DNA from: Pelagadaptatus sp034112445
GTDB taxonomy: Bacteria > Pseudomonadota > Gammaproteobacteria > Pseudomonadales > Cellvibrionaceae
NCBI GenBank assembly: GCA_034112445.1
Contig: JAWUVI010000020.1
Location: 1-64,000, forward strand
Reading direction: 5' to 3'
DNA: 64,000 bases
Shown: positions 34,034 through 43,762 of the stretch, in pieces
Layout: each line of letters starts with the position of its first letter
Numbering within the stretch: position 1 is the first letter of the stretch
The notes under the pieces: model-generated
What the model saw: the letters and a program-made list of their open reading frames with translations, nothing else
Told to the model about the DNA's origin: nothing
The model's database searches: none
Program-made: the position numbers and the translations under genes

Positions 34034-35296
34034 GTGAAAAAGTTACAAGCCATTCGTGGTATGAGCGATTTACTTCCAGAACAATCCCCTGTTTGGCAAT
34101 ATTTAGAATCTACAGTTTCTGATGTTTTGCAAGCTTACGGGTATCAAGAAATTCGTTTTCCTGTATTAGAGCCAACAGAGCTATTTAAACGCTCTATTGG
34201 TGAGGTAACGGATATTGTTGAAAAAGAAATGTACACCTTCGAGGATCGCAGTGGTGATAGTGTTACCTTGCGTCCAGAAGGTACAGCCAGTTGCGTGAGA
34301 GCTTGTGAGCAGCATGGTTTGTTGTACAACCAAACGCAGAGGCTTTGGTACCACGGTCCTATGTTTCGCTATGAGCGACCACAGAAAGGTCGGCTGCGCG
34401 AGTTTCATCAAATAGGTGTTGAAACTTTTGGCATGCAAGGCCCTGATATTGACGCCGAATTGTTGATGATTACCGCACGGCTTTGGCGTGAACTAGGGGT
34501 TTTCGATGCGGTAACACTGCAGATTAATTCATTGGGAACGGCTCAAGCGCGGGCAGATTATCGCAAGGCCTTGGTGATTTTTTTGTCTGAGCGTAAAGAT
34601 AAACTTGATGCTGATAGTCAGCGTCGATTAGAGTCTAACCCGCTTCGAATTTTGGACAGTAAAAACACCGATACTCAAACATTACTTAATGATGCTCCGC
34701 AACTGCATGACTATCTAGATGATGAGTCTAAACAGCATTTCACTTCGTTACAGAAGTTATTAACAAATGCGGGGATTGATTTTGTGGTTAATCCGCGCTT
34801 GGTTCGTGGATTAGATTATTACGGAAAAACGGTTTTTGAATGGGTTACTGATAAATTAGGGGCGCAAGGAACGGTTTGTGCCGGTGGACGTTATGATGGC
34901 TTAGTGGAGCAACTTGGTGGTAAGGCAACACCGGCGGTTGGCTTTGCAATGGGCATTGAACGTCTGGTTTTACTTTTACAGGAACTCAAAGTGGTTCCAG
35001 TGGGTCTGACTCAAACGCTGGATGTCTACATTATCGCGGTTGGCGATGTTGTAGAGGATGCGTTTAGATTAGGTGAAGATATCAGGAACCAATTGCCACA
35101 TTTGCGGGTGATGAATCACTGCGGTGGCGGTAGCTTCAAAAGCCAAATGAAAAAGGCCGATCGCAGTGGCGCTGATGTTGCGTTAATTATTGGCGAGGAC
35201 GAAGCATCTCAAGGTATGGTCACAGTTAAGTATCTTAGAGTTCAGTCTGAGCAGCGAACCTTACCTGTTGAAGAGTTGGTTAATGTTCTTAAATAA
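34034..35296 (+). CDS. hisS: Histidyl-tRNA synthetase
   Basis: Class II aminoacyl-tRNA synthetase charging tRNA-His, 420 residues. Motif 1 region begins with the hallmark IRGMSDLLP; motif 2 is RYERPQKGRLREFHQ; the histidine-specific segment is LVRGLDYYGKTVFEW; motif 3 is GFAMGIERL. The start is GTG at 34034. It follows ispG by 82 bases. Confidence 0.97.
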   Translation: MKKLQAIRGMSDLLPEQSPVWQYLESTVSDVLQAYGYQEIRFPVLEPTELFKRSIGEVTDIVEKEMYTFEDRSGDSVTLRPEGTASCVRACEQHGLLYNQTQRLWYHGPMFRYERPQKGRLREFHQIGVETFGMQGPDIDAELLMITARLWRELGVFDAVTLQINSLGTAQARADYRKALVIFLSERKDKLDADSQRRLESNPLRILDSKNTDTQTLLNDAPQLHDYLDDESKQHFTSLQKLLTNAGIDFVVNPRLVRGLDYYGKTVFEWVTDKLGAQGTVCAGGRYDGLVEQLGGKATPAVGFAMGIERLVLLLQELKVVPVGLTQTLDVYIIAVGDVVEDAFRLGEDIRNQLPHLRVMNHCGGGSFKSQMKKADRSGADVALIIGEDEASQGMVTVKYLRVQSEQRTLPVEELVNVLK

Positions 35297-35395
35297 TAAA
35301 AGCGGGTAAAAATTAAAGCTGTAATAAAGATCATATAGAAAATTAAATTATAAAAACTAAACATAAAAATCAAATATAAGTATTAGGAGTAATTT

Positions 35396-36112
35396 GTGGC
35401 AGAGCATCTTACAGATGAAGAACAACTTGAAAATTTAAAACGCTGGTGGTCAGAAAACGGCAAATCAACTGTCATTGCTGTTGTACTTGCGGTGACTGGA
35501 TATTTTGGTTGGGAAGGGTGGCAGTCTAATCAAAAGCACATGTCTGAAACGGCAGCCGGCCACTACCAAAGTTTGCAAGAAGCGCTGGATGTAACCCAAG
35601 GGCAAGTGGTTTCAGATGATAATCGAGCTACGGCTAAACATCTCGCTGAAACCTTGAAGTCTGAGCATCAAGCGAATGTATACGCTTCTCATGCCGCATT
35701 GTTTTTAGCCAAAATGGCTGTTGAGGCCAAAGATTTAGATTCAGCTGTGTCTGAGTTGGAATGGGTTATTGAGCGTAATGCCGACTCTGCGTTGGTCAGC
35801 TTGAGCAAGAATAGATTGGCTCGAGTATTGATCTCTCAAGAAAAATATACGGAGGCTTTGGCCGCGGTTACAGTTAAAAAAGCCGGTTCATTTGAATCTC
35901 TGTTTGCGGAAACGCGTGGGGATATTTATTTAATTCAGGGCGATGTTCAACAGGCTCGGGCAGCGTATCAATTGGCTCAACAAGGGTTGCCAGCTAACGA
36001 CAGAATGCGTGCTCCACTGTTGGCAATGAAACTTGATGATTTGAAAACCCCTGATGTCATTGTTGAATCTATTGAAGAGTCAGAAGATAAAGAATCTGGA
36101 GAAAAACCATGA
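35396..36112 (+). CDS. yfgM: YfgM-family tetratricopeptide membrane protein
   Basis: Inner-membrane protein of 238 residues. It has a cytoplasmic acidic start, one membrane helix (about 23-39), and a periplasmic TPR domain of the TPR_21/DUF2133 type. In E. coli YfgM binds PpiD and the Sec translocon and helps periplasmic protein folding. GTG start with AGGAG upstream. Overlaps bamB by 4 bp (ATGA), as in the usual hisS-yfgM-bamB-der order. The 99 bases upstream are very AT-rich with loose 13-base periodicity. Confidence 0.9.
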   Translation: MAEHLTDEEQLENLKRWWSENGKSTVIAVVLAVTGYFGWEGWQSNQKHMSETAAGHYQSLQEALDVTQGQVVSDDNRATAKHLAETLKSEHQANVYASHAALFLAKMAVEAKDLDSAVSELEWVIERNADSALVSLSKNRLARVLISQEKYTEALAAVTVKKAGSFESLFAETRGDIYLIQGDVQQARAAYQLAQQGLPANDRMRAPLLAMKLDDLKTPDVIVESIEESEDKESGEKP

Positions 36113-37242
36113 AGTATTTTTTAGTTGCCGCAATGGCCTTATTGTTGGCGGCCTGTTCTTCAACTGAAACAGATACGTCAGCACCTGCCAGTTTGGTTGA
36201 TATTGACAATGAGTTAAAGCTAAAAAAAGTTTGGTCTGAAGGTGTCGGTGTTGGTACGGGTAAGCGATATACCGTACAGGGTTTGTCTATGTTGGCTAGC
36301 CAGGTATTTTCAGCTGATGCTGAAGGTAGAATTACCGCGCTAGATATAGAGAGCGGTAAAGAGTTGTGGGAAGTCAAACTTAACTTACCGGTTGCTGGTG
36401 GCACAGGGGCTGCGAGTGGCTTGGTGTTTGTGGGAACTTTGAATGGCGAGGTCTTAGCTTTAGATTCAGCTTCTGGTGAAGTACGTTGGCAAGCTCAGGT
36501 TGGCGGTGAAGTTTTGGCGGCACCTCAAGGTAATGGTACCAGTGTGGTGGTGCAGACTTTGTCTGGACGGGTATTCGGATTAAGCGCTGAAGATGGCTCA
36601 CAAGTATGGCGTTACGATAACCCAACTCCAACATTAACATTACGTGGTACGGCCTCTCCGGTTGTGGATGGCACGACTGTTTACCTTGGTTTTGCCTCGG
36701 GTAAAATCGTCGCGTTAAATGCTGATGATGGCACTCTTTTGTGGGAACAAAGGGTTGCTGTTGCTCAGGGCCGATCAGAGTTAGAGCGAGTTATTGATAT
36801 TGATGGGTCGCCTTTAGTTGTTGGCAACACTGTTTTTAGCGGCAGTTATCAAGGTCGCTTAGTGGCGATTAATCGTATTACTGGTCAGGGCGTTTGGGCC
36901 ACAAAAGAATCAAGCTACACTAGCCTTGCTGGCGGTATGGGTAAGATTTTCATGACTACTCCCGAAGGTATTGTGAAAGCCTATAATGCCGATAATGGCC
37001 AGCTGGTTTGGGAAAACGATCAATTATTAAATCGACAATTAAATGCGCCTCAAACCTTTTCGACCTATGTGGCGGTTGCTGATTTTGCCGGTTATGTACA
37101 CGTGTTAAATCAAACTGACGGCACCATTGTGGCTCGCCGTAAAGTTGATGGGGATGGCGTACGATCGCCTATGCTAGGAAATGCAGGTGTTTTATACGTG
37201 CATGGAAACGGCGGCGATCTTGAAGCTTTGAGTGTGCGTTAA
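36109..37242 (+). CDS. bamB: Outer-membrane protein assembly factor BamB
   Basis: Lipoprotein of the BAM complex, 377 residues. The signal peptide ends with lipobox AAC (Cys16). The remainder is an eight-bladed PQQ-type beta-propeller with repeats such as ALDIESGKELWE, ALDSASGEVRWQ and ALNADDGTLLWEQ. It lies between yfgM and der, the standard location. Confidence 0.95.
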   Translation: MKYFLVAAMALLLAACSSTETDTSAPASLVDIDNELKLKKVWSEGVGVGTGKRYTVQGLSMLASQVFSADAEGRITALDIESGKELWEVKLNLPVAGGTGAASGLVFVGTLNGEVLALDSASGEVRWQAQVGGEVLAAPQGNGTSVVVQTLSGRVFGLSAEDGSQVWRYDNPTPTLTLRGTASPVVDGTTVYLGFASGKIVALNADDGTLLWEQRVAVAQGRSELERVIDIDGSPLVVGNTVFSGSYQGRLVAINRITGQGVWATKESSYTSLAGGMGKIFMTTPEGIVKAYNADNGQLVWENDQLLNRQLNAPQTFSTYVAVADFAGYVHVLNQTDGTIVARRKVDGDGVRSPMLGNAGVLYVHGNGGDLEALSVR

Positions 37243-37264
37243 TTTTAAGTTGTTAAAATTAACG
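37237..37264. other. AT-rich stem-loop at the end of bamB
   Basis: CGTTAATTTT and AAAATTAACG form a perfect 10-bp stem around an 8-base loop that includes the bamB stop. There is no T-run after it, so it is more likely an intercistronic stabilising hairpin than a terminator. Confidence 0.5.
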
Positions 37265-37314
37265 CCACATAACATTAAAGATAGTTAAATTCTAAAACAT
37301 AACTGAGTAATTCT

Positions 37315-38730
37315 ATGCTTCCTGTAATTGCCCTGGTGGGTCGACCAAATGTGGGAAAATCCACACTGTTCAATCGTCTCACCAACACTCGCGATGCGCT
37401 TGTGGCTAACTATGCCGGCCTGACGCGAGACCGTAAATACGGTGAAGCTGAAATGTTTGAACGTAAGTTCATATTGATTGATACAGGTGGTATCAGTGGT
37501 GATGAAGCCGGTATTGATAGCGCTATGGCGGGTCAATCTTTATTGGCTATTTCAGAGGCCGATGTGGTTTTGTTTATGGTCGATTGTCGAGCGGGTTTGC
37601 ATCCTGCGGATATGATGATTGCAAAACACTTACGCGTGAATAATAAAAAAGTTTACATTGTTGCTAACAAAGTTGATGGGCAAAGCTACGACATGGCTAT
37701 AGCGCCCTTTTATGAAATGGGTTTGGGTGAAATTTACCCCACTACGGCTTCTCATGGTCGTGGTGTAAAATCGTTAATGGAAGAAGTTCTGGGCCAATTT
37801 CCAGAATATAAAGAGCCCTCTGGTTTACTCTCAAGAGGAATCAGGATGGCGATTGTTGGGCGTCCTAACGTCGGCAAATCAACTTTAGTCAATCGTCTGC
37901 TGGGTGAAGATAGGGTAGTTGTTTATGACGAGCCGGGTACAACCCGTGACAGTATTTATATTAACTACGAGCGGCTTGATAAACCTTATACGATTATTGA
38001 TACCGCAGGAATTAGACGCCGTAAGAATGTTAAGGAAACCGTCGAAAAATTCTCGATTGTCAAAACCTTGCAAGCTATTGAAGATGCCAATGTAGTCGTT
38101 TTATTGATGGATGCGAGTGAAGGCGTTGTTGACCAAGATTTACATTTAATGGGGCAGGTAATTGATAGTGGTAGAGCTTTAGTTGTCGCCTTAAATAAGT
38201 GGGACGGACTGAGTGAAGATCACAGAAAAACGATTAAATCTCAGCTCGATAGACGTCTGCAGTTTGTTGATTTCGCAGATATTCATTTTATCTCGGCTTT
38301 ACATGGCACTGGCGTTGGGCATTTATACGAGTCTATTGATCAGGCGTATCATGCGGCTACTGATAAGTTAACCACCAATCATTTAACCCGTGTGCTAGAA
38401 GATGTCACCTCATTGCACCAACCTCCGCTGGTTAATGGTCGACGTATTAAGTTACGTTATGCTCATCCAGGTGGTCATAACCCACCGATTATTGTTATCC
38501 ATGGTAATCAAACGGATCAAATACCGTCGCATTATGTTCGTTATCTTGAAAAAAGTTTTCGCAAGGCTTTAGATTTGCACGGCACTCCAGTGAAAATACG
38601 GTTTAAATCCTCTGATAATCCTTACGCCGTGCGAAAGGGGCAGGAAACGAGCAGGCAAGCTGCCAAAACTCGACAGCTGAATCTGAATACAAAAGAAAGA
38701 AAAAGTGATAGAAAGAAAAAGAAGCGTTAG
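37315..38730 (+). CDS. der: Ribosome-assembly GTPase Der (EngA)
   Basis: Double-GTPase needed for 50S assembly, 471 residues. The first G1 motif GRPNVGKS is at 9-16 with DTGG and NKVD; the second G1 motif lies near residue 183, followed by DTAG and NKWD. A KH-like domain and a strongly basic tail (KERKSDRKKKKR) close the protein. Confidence 0.97.
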   Translation: MLPVIALVGRPNVGKSTLFNRLTNTRDALVANYAGLTRDRKYGEAEMFERKFILIDTGGISGDEAGIDSAMAGQSLLAISEADVVLFMVDCRAGLHPADMMIAKHLRVNNKKVYIVANKVDGQSYDMAIAPFYEMGLGEIYPTTASHGRGVKSLMEEVLGQFPEYKEPSGLLSRGIRMAIVGRPNVGKSTLVNRLLGEDRVVVYDEPGTTRDSIYINYERLDKPYTIIDTAGIRRRKNVKETVEKFSIVKTLQAIEDANVVVLLMDASEGVVDQDLHLMGQVIDSGRALVVALNKWDGLSEDHRKTIKSQLDRRLQFVDFADIHFISALHGTGVGHLYESIDQAYHAATDKLTTNHLTRVLEDVTSLHQPPLVNGRRIKLRYAHPGGHNPPIIVIHGNQTDQIPSHYVRYLEKSFRKALDLHGTPVKIRFKSSDNPYAVRKGQETSRQAAKTRQLNLNTKERKSDRKKKKR

Positions 38731-38744
38731 TTGTTAACGTGTTT

Positions 38745-39743
38745 TTAATTTTTCCATTGTTTTTCAGAAACTTGTTCCTTAATTAATTCTATCGACTCGA
38801 GAGTAACTTCTTGAAGTATTGGCCATAACGAGTGAGCTTCTTCTGGAGCAGGAGCTTGAAGTAGGCTATTGATAATATTGGCCGCCAATTGTTGATCGGA
38901 ATCAGCCAGGTCTTCAAGTAGTGTTACCAAAACATCCTCAACTAATTCAACGGACATATCCTCCATAGTAACTTGAATTTGCTCTCCAATAATGGGGAGC
39001 AAATTAAGTCGTTTAACAGAGTTATTTCTTTTTAAGCTTTCGTGCACCATGGTCTTTAAGTAAGAGCGAACTTCAGTGCTATTGCTCATATAAGCGTGGT
39101 CAATAGCACTCCCTAGTCGACTACCAACCCAACCGACTAATTCTTTTTGGTTGGGCTCTATGATGCGCTCTTGAATCTTGTGCCCGACGGGGCTGCCATC
39201 ATTTATTTCTTTGGTGACGCCGTTTAAAACATTTATTACCACGCGGTCTGAAACTTCTTCAGTGAATATACCTAAATACTTCTGAAAGACTTTATAAAAG
39301 TAGTTTTCACGGATATCTATGATTTCTAGTTTTTGAAGTCGATAAATAATTGAGATTACTCGTAATATTCGTAAAAATCGAAACGACCCAATAGGAATAC
39401 AACCTAGTACGTCATACCAATGTATAAAGGGGAAGAAGAACCAGCGCTCATAGGTATTCTTATAGATGGCAACAATCCAGCGTAAAGACAATTCAGCTAG
39501 ATATATGGAGACAAACATCAAATCGTAAAGAATAAAGTCAGCGTGTATTTTATCGGCATAAAAATCATGGAAGCTTGGGGATAAATAATGGATCCCACCA
39601 GCTACCAAAGGGCTGCTGAACATCCAATCGAATAGTATCCAAAGTAAGTTAAAGCTGACCAAAAACACCATCGCTAAATCTAATAAAAACCAAGGCGTTT
39701 CGGGGTTGTTTCGCAGTTTTTTTAAATTAAAGGTTATTTTCAC
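38745..39743 (-). CDS. Voltage-sensor-like membrane protein without a visible pore
   Basis: About 332 residues (343 if the TTG at 39776 is used; GTG 39743 has GAGA upstream and is preferred). In 343-residue numbering: hydrophobic helices near 30-50 and 80-105 with acidic residues in helix two, a short helix near 117-130, and a segment with arginines every third position (Arg133, 136, 139, then Arg146 and Lys149), like the S4 helix of voltage-gated channels. No pore helix or selectivity filter follows; residues 155-343 look soluble and helical. From memory similar proteins are labelled 'ion transporter', but the function is unknown. It is convergent with der, with a 14-base gap. Confidence 0.65.
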   Translation of the reverse strand: MKITFNLKKLRNNPETPWFLLDLAMVFLVSFNLLWILFDWMFSSPLVAGGIHYLSPSFHDFYADKIHADFILYDLMFVSIYLAELSLRWIVAIYKNTYERWFFFPFIHWYDVLGCIPIGSFRFLRILRVISIIYRLQKLEIIDIRENYFYKVFQKYLGIFTEEVSDRVVINVLNGVTKEINDGSPVGHKIQERIIEPNQKELVGWVGSRLGSAIDHAYMSNSTEVRSYLKTMVHESLKRNNSVKRLNLLPIIGEQIQVTMEDMSVELVEDVLVTLLEDLADSDQQLAANIINSLLQAPAPEEAHSLWPILQEVTLESIELIKEQVSEKQWKN

Positions 39744-39975
39744 TTGGTGTCTCGTTCGGCTTGAAGGGATGGTCAATGGTTACAGCATACAGCACTAGAA
39801 ACCCACCATGCTAGGCTTTGTGACCGGCAAGTTCTGAGTGGTCGCCGTGTTGATTATTTGATCAGTTTCTGTATGCTTCTGGAACTTTTTAGAATCAGCA
39901 GGGCCTCCTAATTTTACTGATTTGGCTTGATATATCGCTTCAAGTAATACCTTACTCACTATAAAGAAATAATAA

Positions 39976-41283
39976 ATGACAGCTCAAGAGAAACTGCCAC
40001 GTAACCTAGTGCTTCAAGTACCCAAGGCGCTAAAAATTTGTTTGCTTGGTTATCGCAGTCATCCATATGTGGGTGGTCAGGGCGTATATATTAATTACCT
40101 TAGTAAAGCACTAGTTGATGCTGGGCATTCAGTTGATGTCATGTCTGGTCCGCCTTATCCTGAGCTAGATCCACGGGTAAAATTGATAAAAATTCCTAGC
40201 TTAGATTTGTTTGCATACGAGGGTCATCATGCATTCGCTTTGCGGCCAAAGCATTTAACCTCTTGGGCTGACTTTTTTGAATGGTGGGCAATGTTAACCG
40301 GTGGTTTTGCAGAGTCTTATACTTTTGGTCGTCGTGTTGTGAGTCATTTTAAACGGCACGCCAGTGAGTATGACATCGTTCATGATAATCAAAGCTTGTG
40401 TTATGGCTTGTTAGAATTACAGCAGCAAGGAATTCCAACCATAGCTACGGTACACCACCCTATAACGCGTGATTTACAAATAGCTCTCGATGCGGCACCT
40501 AATTGGTGGTATCGGTTACTGACTAGACGCTGGCATTCATTTTTAGGGATGCAAAAGAAAGTCGTTAAAGAGTTGAATCATGTTGTGACTGTGTCTGAAC
40601 AATCACGTGGGGATATAGCTGAGGCATTTGAATTGGATGCTAACGATATCAGTTTGATTTATAACGGTATTGATACAGAAACATTTTCTCCTAGACCAGA
40701 CATTAAACGCAATCCTATGCGTTTGATGACAACGGCATCTGCCGATCAACCGTTAAAAGGTTTGCGTTATTTATTAGATGCTTTGGCTTTATTAAAACCG
40801 CAGTTCCCGGAGCTTGAATTGCTGATTGTGGGCAAGTTAAAAGCGGGAGGGCAAACTGAGCGCCGGTTGCGTCGCTTAAAATTAGAAGACAGTGTTACGT
40901 TTGTTTCAGGTATTACGACTGAAGCTCTGGTGGATTATTACGCTGAAGCAAGTGTGGTTGTTTCACCATCACTCTATGAAGGGTTTGGCTTGCCTGCAGG
41001 CGAAGCTATGGCCTGTGGTTGCCCAGTAATTTCTTCTGATGGTGGAGCCCTACCTGAGGTGGTTGGGGATGCTGGAATAGTGGTTCCAGCAGGTGACCAT
41101 AAAGCTTTAGCTGACGCACTTGAAACGTTGTTAAAAAACCCTGAACTTAGAGATGAATTAAGCCTGAACGGCCGTGCAAGAATTTTAGAGAAATTCTGCT
41201 GGAAAGTGGCGGCTCGTGAATTCACTGAATATTACTATAAAGCTATGGAGCAAGTAGCTTCAGAGCATATCGATAGAGTTTAA
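39976..41283 (+). CDS. Glycosyltransferase family 4
   Basis: GT-B fold transferase of 435 residues. The N-terminal domain starts with ICLLGYRSHPYVGGQGVYI, the glycine-rich acceptor loop. The C-terminal nucleotide-sugar domain has SADQPLKGLRYLLDAL and the retaining GT4 E-x7-E motif (EGFGLPAGEA). It heads a five-gene cluster with two methyltransferases, an alpha/alpha-toroid protein and an acyltransferase. Acceptor and sugar cannot be read. The following gene begins one base after its stop. Confidence 0.9.
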   Translation: MTAQEKLPRNLVLQVPKALKICLLGYRSHPYVGGQGVYINYLSKALVDAGHSVDVMSGPPYPELDPRVKLIKIPSLDLFAYEGHHAFALRPKHLTSWADFFEWWAMLTGGFAESYTFGRRVVSHFKRHASEYDIVHDNQSLCYGLLELQQQGIPTIATVHHPITRDLQIALDAAPNWWYRLLTRRWHSFLGMQKKVVKELNHVVTVSEQSRGDIAEAFELDANDISLIYNGIDTETFSPRPDIKRNPMRLMTTASADQPLKGLRYLLDALALLKPQFPELELLIVGKLKAGGQTERRLRRLKLEDSVTFVSGITTEALVDYYAEASVVVSPSLYEGFGLPAGEAMACGCPVISSDGGALPEVVGDAGIVVPAGDHKALADALETLLKNPELRDELSLNGRARILEKFCWKVAAREFTEYYYKAMEQVASEHIDRV

Positions 41284-41284
41284 C

Positions 41285-41992
41285 ATGCAGACAATTGATT
41301 TTGACAAACTGAATTTGGCCGATGGCGATAGAATACTTGATGTAGGTTGTGGTGAAGGGCGGCATACTTTGGGTGCTTATTTGTCCGCTAATGTTCATGC
41401 AGTAGGGGTGGATTTAAGCGAGCAAGATCTGCAAACGGCGACTGAGCGTTTTAAAGAATTTGAAGAGCCTGGCAATGCCGCAAAGAGTGTTACTTTTCAA
41501 AAAGCCAATGCATTGGCTTTACCGTTTGACGATAACAGTTTTGATAAAGTTATCTGTTCAGAAGTGCTTGAGCATATTCCAGATTATCAAGGTGTTTTAG
41601 CTGAAATAAGGCGTGTTCTAAAGCCAGAAGGATTATTGGCTGTGAGTGTGCCACGTGCTTGGCCAGAAGAAATTTGTTGGCGCTTGAGTAAAGAATATCA
41701 TCAGGTTGAAGGTGGCCATATCCGGATCTTTAATGCGATACAGTTAAAGCACGATGTAGAAGCTTATGGTTGGCAGCGCTATGATCATCATGGAGCTCAC
41801 GCTTTGCATTCGCCGTTTTGGTGGTTGAAATGTTTGGCGTGGGAACAAGAGTCCAAGGTGGTTGATTATTACCATGAGTTTTTAGTCTGGGACCTGATGA
41901 AAAAACCTTGGGTTACGCGTAAAGCTGAACAGCTTTTAAATCCCGTTATGGGGAAAAGTGTGGTGATGTATTTTGAGCCGGGTGTAGCTTAA
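41285..41992 (+). CDS. Class I SAM-dependent methyltransferase
   Basis: Protein of 235 residues with a Rossmann methyltransferase core: motif I ILDVGCGEG at 17-25, the acidic residue after strand 2 (VGVDLS), and the motif FDKVICSEVLEHI at strand 4 (Methyltransf_11 type). Sandwiched between a glycosyltransferase and a toroid protein with overlaps of one base or less, so it is part of the same glycan or lipid modification pathway. The methyl acceptor is unknown. Confidence 0.87.
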   Translation: MQTIDFDKLNLADGDRILDVGCGEGRHTLGAYLSANVHAVGVDLSEQDLQTATERFKEFEEPGNAAKSVTFQKANALALPFDDNSFDKVICSEVLEHIPDYQGVLAEIRRVLKPEGLLAVSVPRAWPEEICWRLSKEYHQVEGGHIRIFNAIQLKHDVEAYGWQRYDHHGAHALHSPFWWLKCLAWEQESKVVDYYHEFLVWDLMKKPWVTRKAEQLLNPVMGKSVVMYFEPGVA

Positions 41993-43098
41993 TGGATAGG
42001 GAGTCTTTGAGGCAGGGTACTTATCCTGAAAGCTTTCTTCGTAAAACTGTTGATTATATTTTGTCGGAACAGCAGGAAGATGGATGTATTCCTTGGTTTG
42101 CAGGCGATAAAGCTGATCCGTGGGATCATGTAGAAGCGGCAATGGGTTTAACCATTGCGGGTGAGTACGCTGCAGCTCGTCGTGCTTATTTATGGCTTAA
42201 CGATACTCAACTGGCCGATGGCAGTTGGTATGCAAATTACAAAAATGGTCGAGCAGTTGACATAGGTAAGCGTGAAACCAACTTTGTTGCTTATGTGGCG
42301 ACAGGTCTATGGCACTATTATTTAATCACTCAAGATGCTGATTTTTTACAGCAGACATTTCCTATGGTGCAGTCTGCCATGGCTTTTATCTTGCGTAACC
42401 AGTCGCCGACAGGTGAAGTGTATTGGGCCGTTGATAGCGATGGTGAACCGTTGAAAGATGCCCTTGTGACGGGCTGCTCCTCCATTTATAAAAGCATTGA
42501 GTGTGCGATTAATATTTCCGTAATACTTAAGCACGATGCTTCGGTATGGCGACAAGCTCACAAGCATCTGGGTGATACATTACGAAATCATCCAGAGTGT
42601 TTTGATCGTACCTGGGAAAGTAAAGAGCGCTACTCAATGGATTGGTTTTATCCAATTCTAGCGGGTGTTTATACGGGCGATAAGGCGATAGATCGGATCA
42701 ATGAGCGTTGGGACACATTTGTTCGGGACGATATGGGGTGCCTGTGTGTCAGTGATGAACCTTGGGTTACCGTGGCCGAGTCTTGCGAGTTAACCATGGC
42801 TTTATTGGCCGCCGGTGAGCGCGAAAAAGCCATCACCTTGTATAGCTGGTTACACCAATGGCGTGATGAAAAAGACGGGGCCTATTGGACCGGATATCAA
42901 TATGTTGAAAATATTATTTGGCCGGAAGAAAAAACCACTTGGACTGCCGCAGCCATTTTACTGGCGGCCGATGCCATAACCGAACATACACCTGCAGCTC
43001 GGTTGTTTTTAGAAAATAACCTGTTGGATGAAGACGTCTTATCGACGTCTAAACAGTCCGAGTGTATTGACGGTTGGAAGCTCGTCGAACAATCCTGA
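41992..43098 (+). CDS. Alpha/alpha-toroid protein (prenyltransferase/squalene-cyclase-like repeat)
   Basis: Protein of 368 residues with repeated helix-pair motifs of the kind D-G-(S/C)-W/I near residues 26-30 (DGCIPW) and 75-79 (DGSWY). These resemble the QW-like repeats of terpene cyclases and protein prenyltransferases and also glycoside-hydrolase (alpha/alpha)6 barrels. There is no DXDD cyclase motif that I can see, so a lipid-cyclase role is doubtful; a glycan-modifying role fits the neighbours better. It starts on the last base of the methyltransferase stop codon. Its last 60 bases overlap the convergent methyltransferase gene. Confidence 0.75.
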   Translation: MDRESLRQGTYPESFLRKTVDYILSEQQEDGCIPWFAGDKADPWDHVEAAMGLTIAGEYAAARRAYLWLNDTQLADGSWYANYKNGRAVDIGKRETNFVAYVATGLWHYYLITQDADFLQQTFPMVQSAMAFILRNQSPTGEVYWAVDSDGEPLKDALVTGCSSIYKSIECAINISVILKHDASVWRQAHKHLGDTLRNHPECFDRTWESKERYSMDWFYPILAGVYTGDKAIDRINERWDTFVRDDMGCLCVSDEPWVTVAESCELTMALLAAGEREKAITLYSWLHQWRDEKDGAYWTGYQYVENIIWPEEKTTWTAAAILLAADAITEHTPAARLFLENNLLDEDVLSTSKQSECIDGWKLVEQS

Positions 43099-43656
43099 AG
43101 CCTTAGCTAATTTCCAGATGTTGTAAGGGGCTTGGCCGCCTTCATCGGGGTTTGGGAAAATATCATGAATGGCTAAAATCCCGCCTGGTTTGATAAATGC
43201 TGCCCAGCTGCGGTAATCAGTCTGCGCTGCTGCTTCACTATGACCGCCATCAATAAATACCATTCCTAGAGGTGTTGCCCAATCTCTGGAAGCTATGGCC
43301 GATGATGAGACTATAGGGACAACAGTTTCATCTAAATCTGCCGTCCGCATCGTAGTGCGAAACGTTTTAAAGCTGTCCATTAGCTGTATATTATTGTCGT
43401 ATAGATCTGGGTCGTGGTATTCCTCTCCCAATTGATGCTCTTCCGAACCTCTGTGGTGATCTAATGCAAATAAAGTACGGTTATTTTGTTTGCATGCGGC
43501 GCCAATATAAACGGTAGATTTACCACAGTAGCTGCCAATTTCTAAACAGGGGCCAAGCAAAGATGCTTGCAGTGCATGTTGAAATAAGGCTTCGCCTTCG
43601 TCGGCGGCGAGAAAACCTTTAACTAGATCAATGTCTATGGGTAATAAAGTTGTCAT
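43039..43656 (-). CDS. Class I SAM-dependent methyltransferase (Methyltransf_24 type)
   Basis: Protein of 205 residues. Motif I is CLEIGSYCGKST near residues 37-48, and the later motif is MVFIDGGHSEAAAQTDY, the D-G-x-H signature of the Methyltransf_24 group that often acts on sugars or small molecules. It is the only minus-strand gene in this cluster and overlaps the convergent toroid gene by 60 bp at their 3' ends. Confidence 0.87.
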   Translation of the reverse strand: MTTLLPIDIDLVKGFLAADEGEALFQHALQASLLGPCLEIGSYCGKSTVYIGAACKQNNRTLFALDHHRGSEEHQLGEEYHDPDLYDNNIQLMDSFKTFRTTMRTADLDETVVPIVSSSAIASRDWATPLGMVFIDGGHSEAAAQTDYRSWAAFIKPGGILAIHDIFPNPDEGGQAPYNIWKLAKASGLFDELPTVNTLGLFRRR

Positions 43657-43762
43657 AATAAAAATAGAAAGTAAAAGTGAAAAGAGTAGCGCACACTAGA
43701 CATCAAAAGTCTTAAGCGCAAGCCATAATTTTAATGTTGCTTTATCAGTGCGGGAGTTAACA

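Noticed and set aside
36069..36404. 111-codon open frame antisense to bamB
   Set aside because: Opposite a well-conserved gene with signal peptide; no independent evidence.
41992..43098. Squalene/hopene cyclase
   Set aside because: Too short (368 residues), lacks a visible DXDD motif, and only a few repeat-like DG(S/C)W elements are present.
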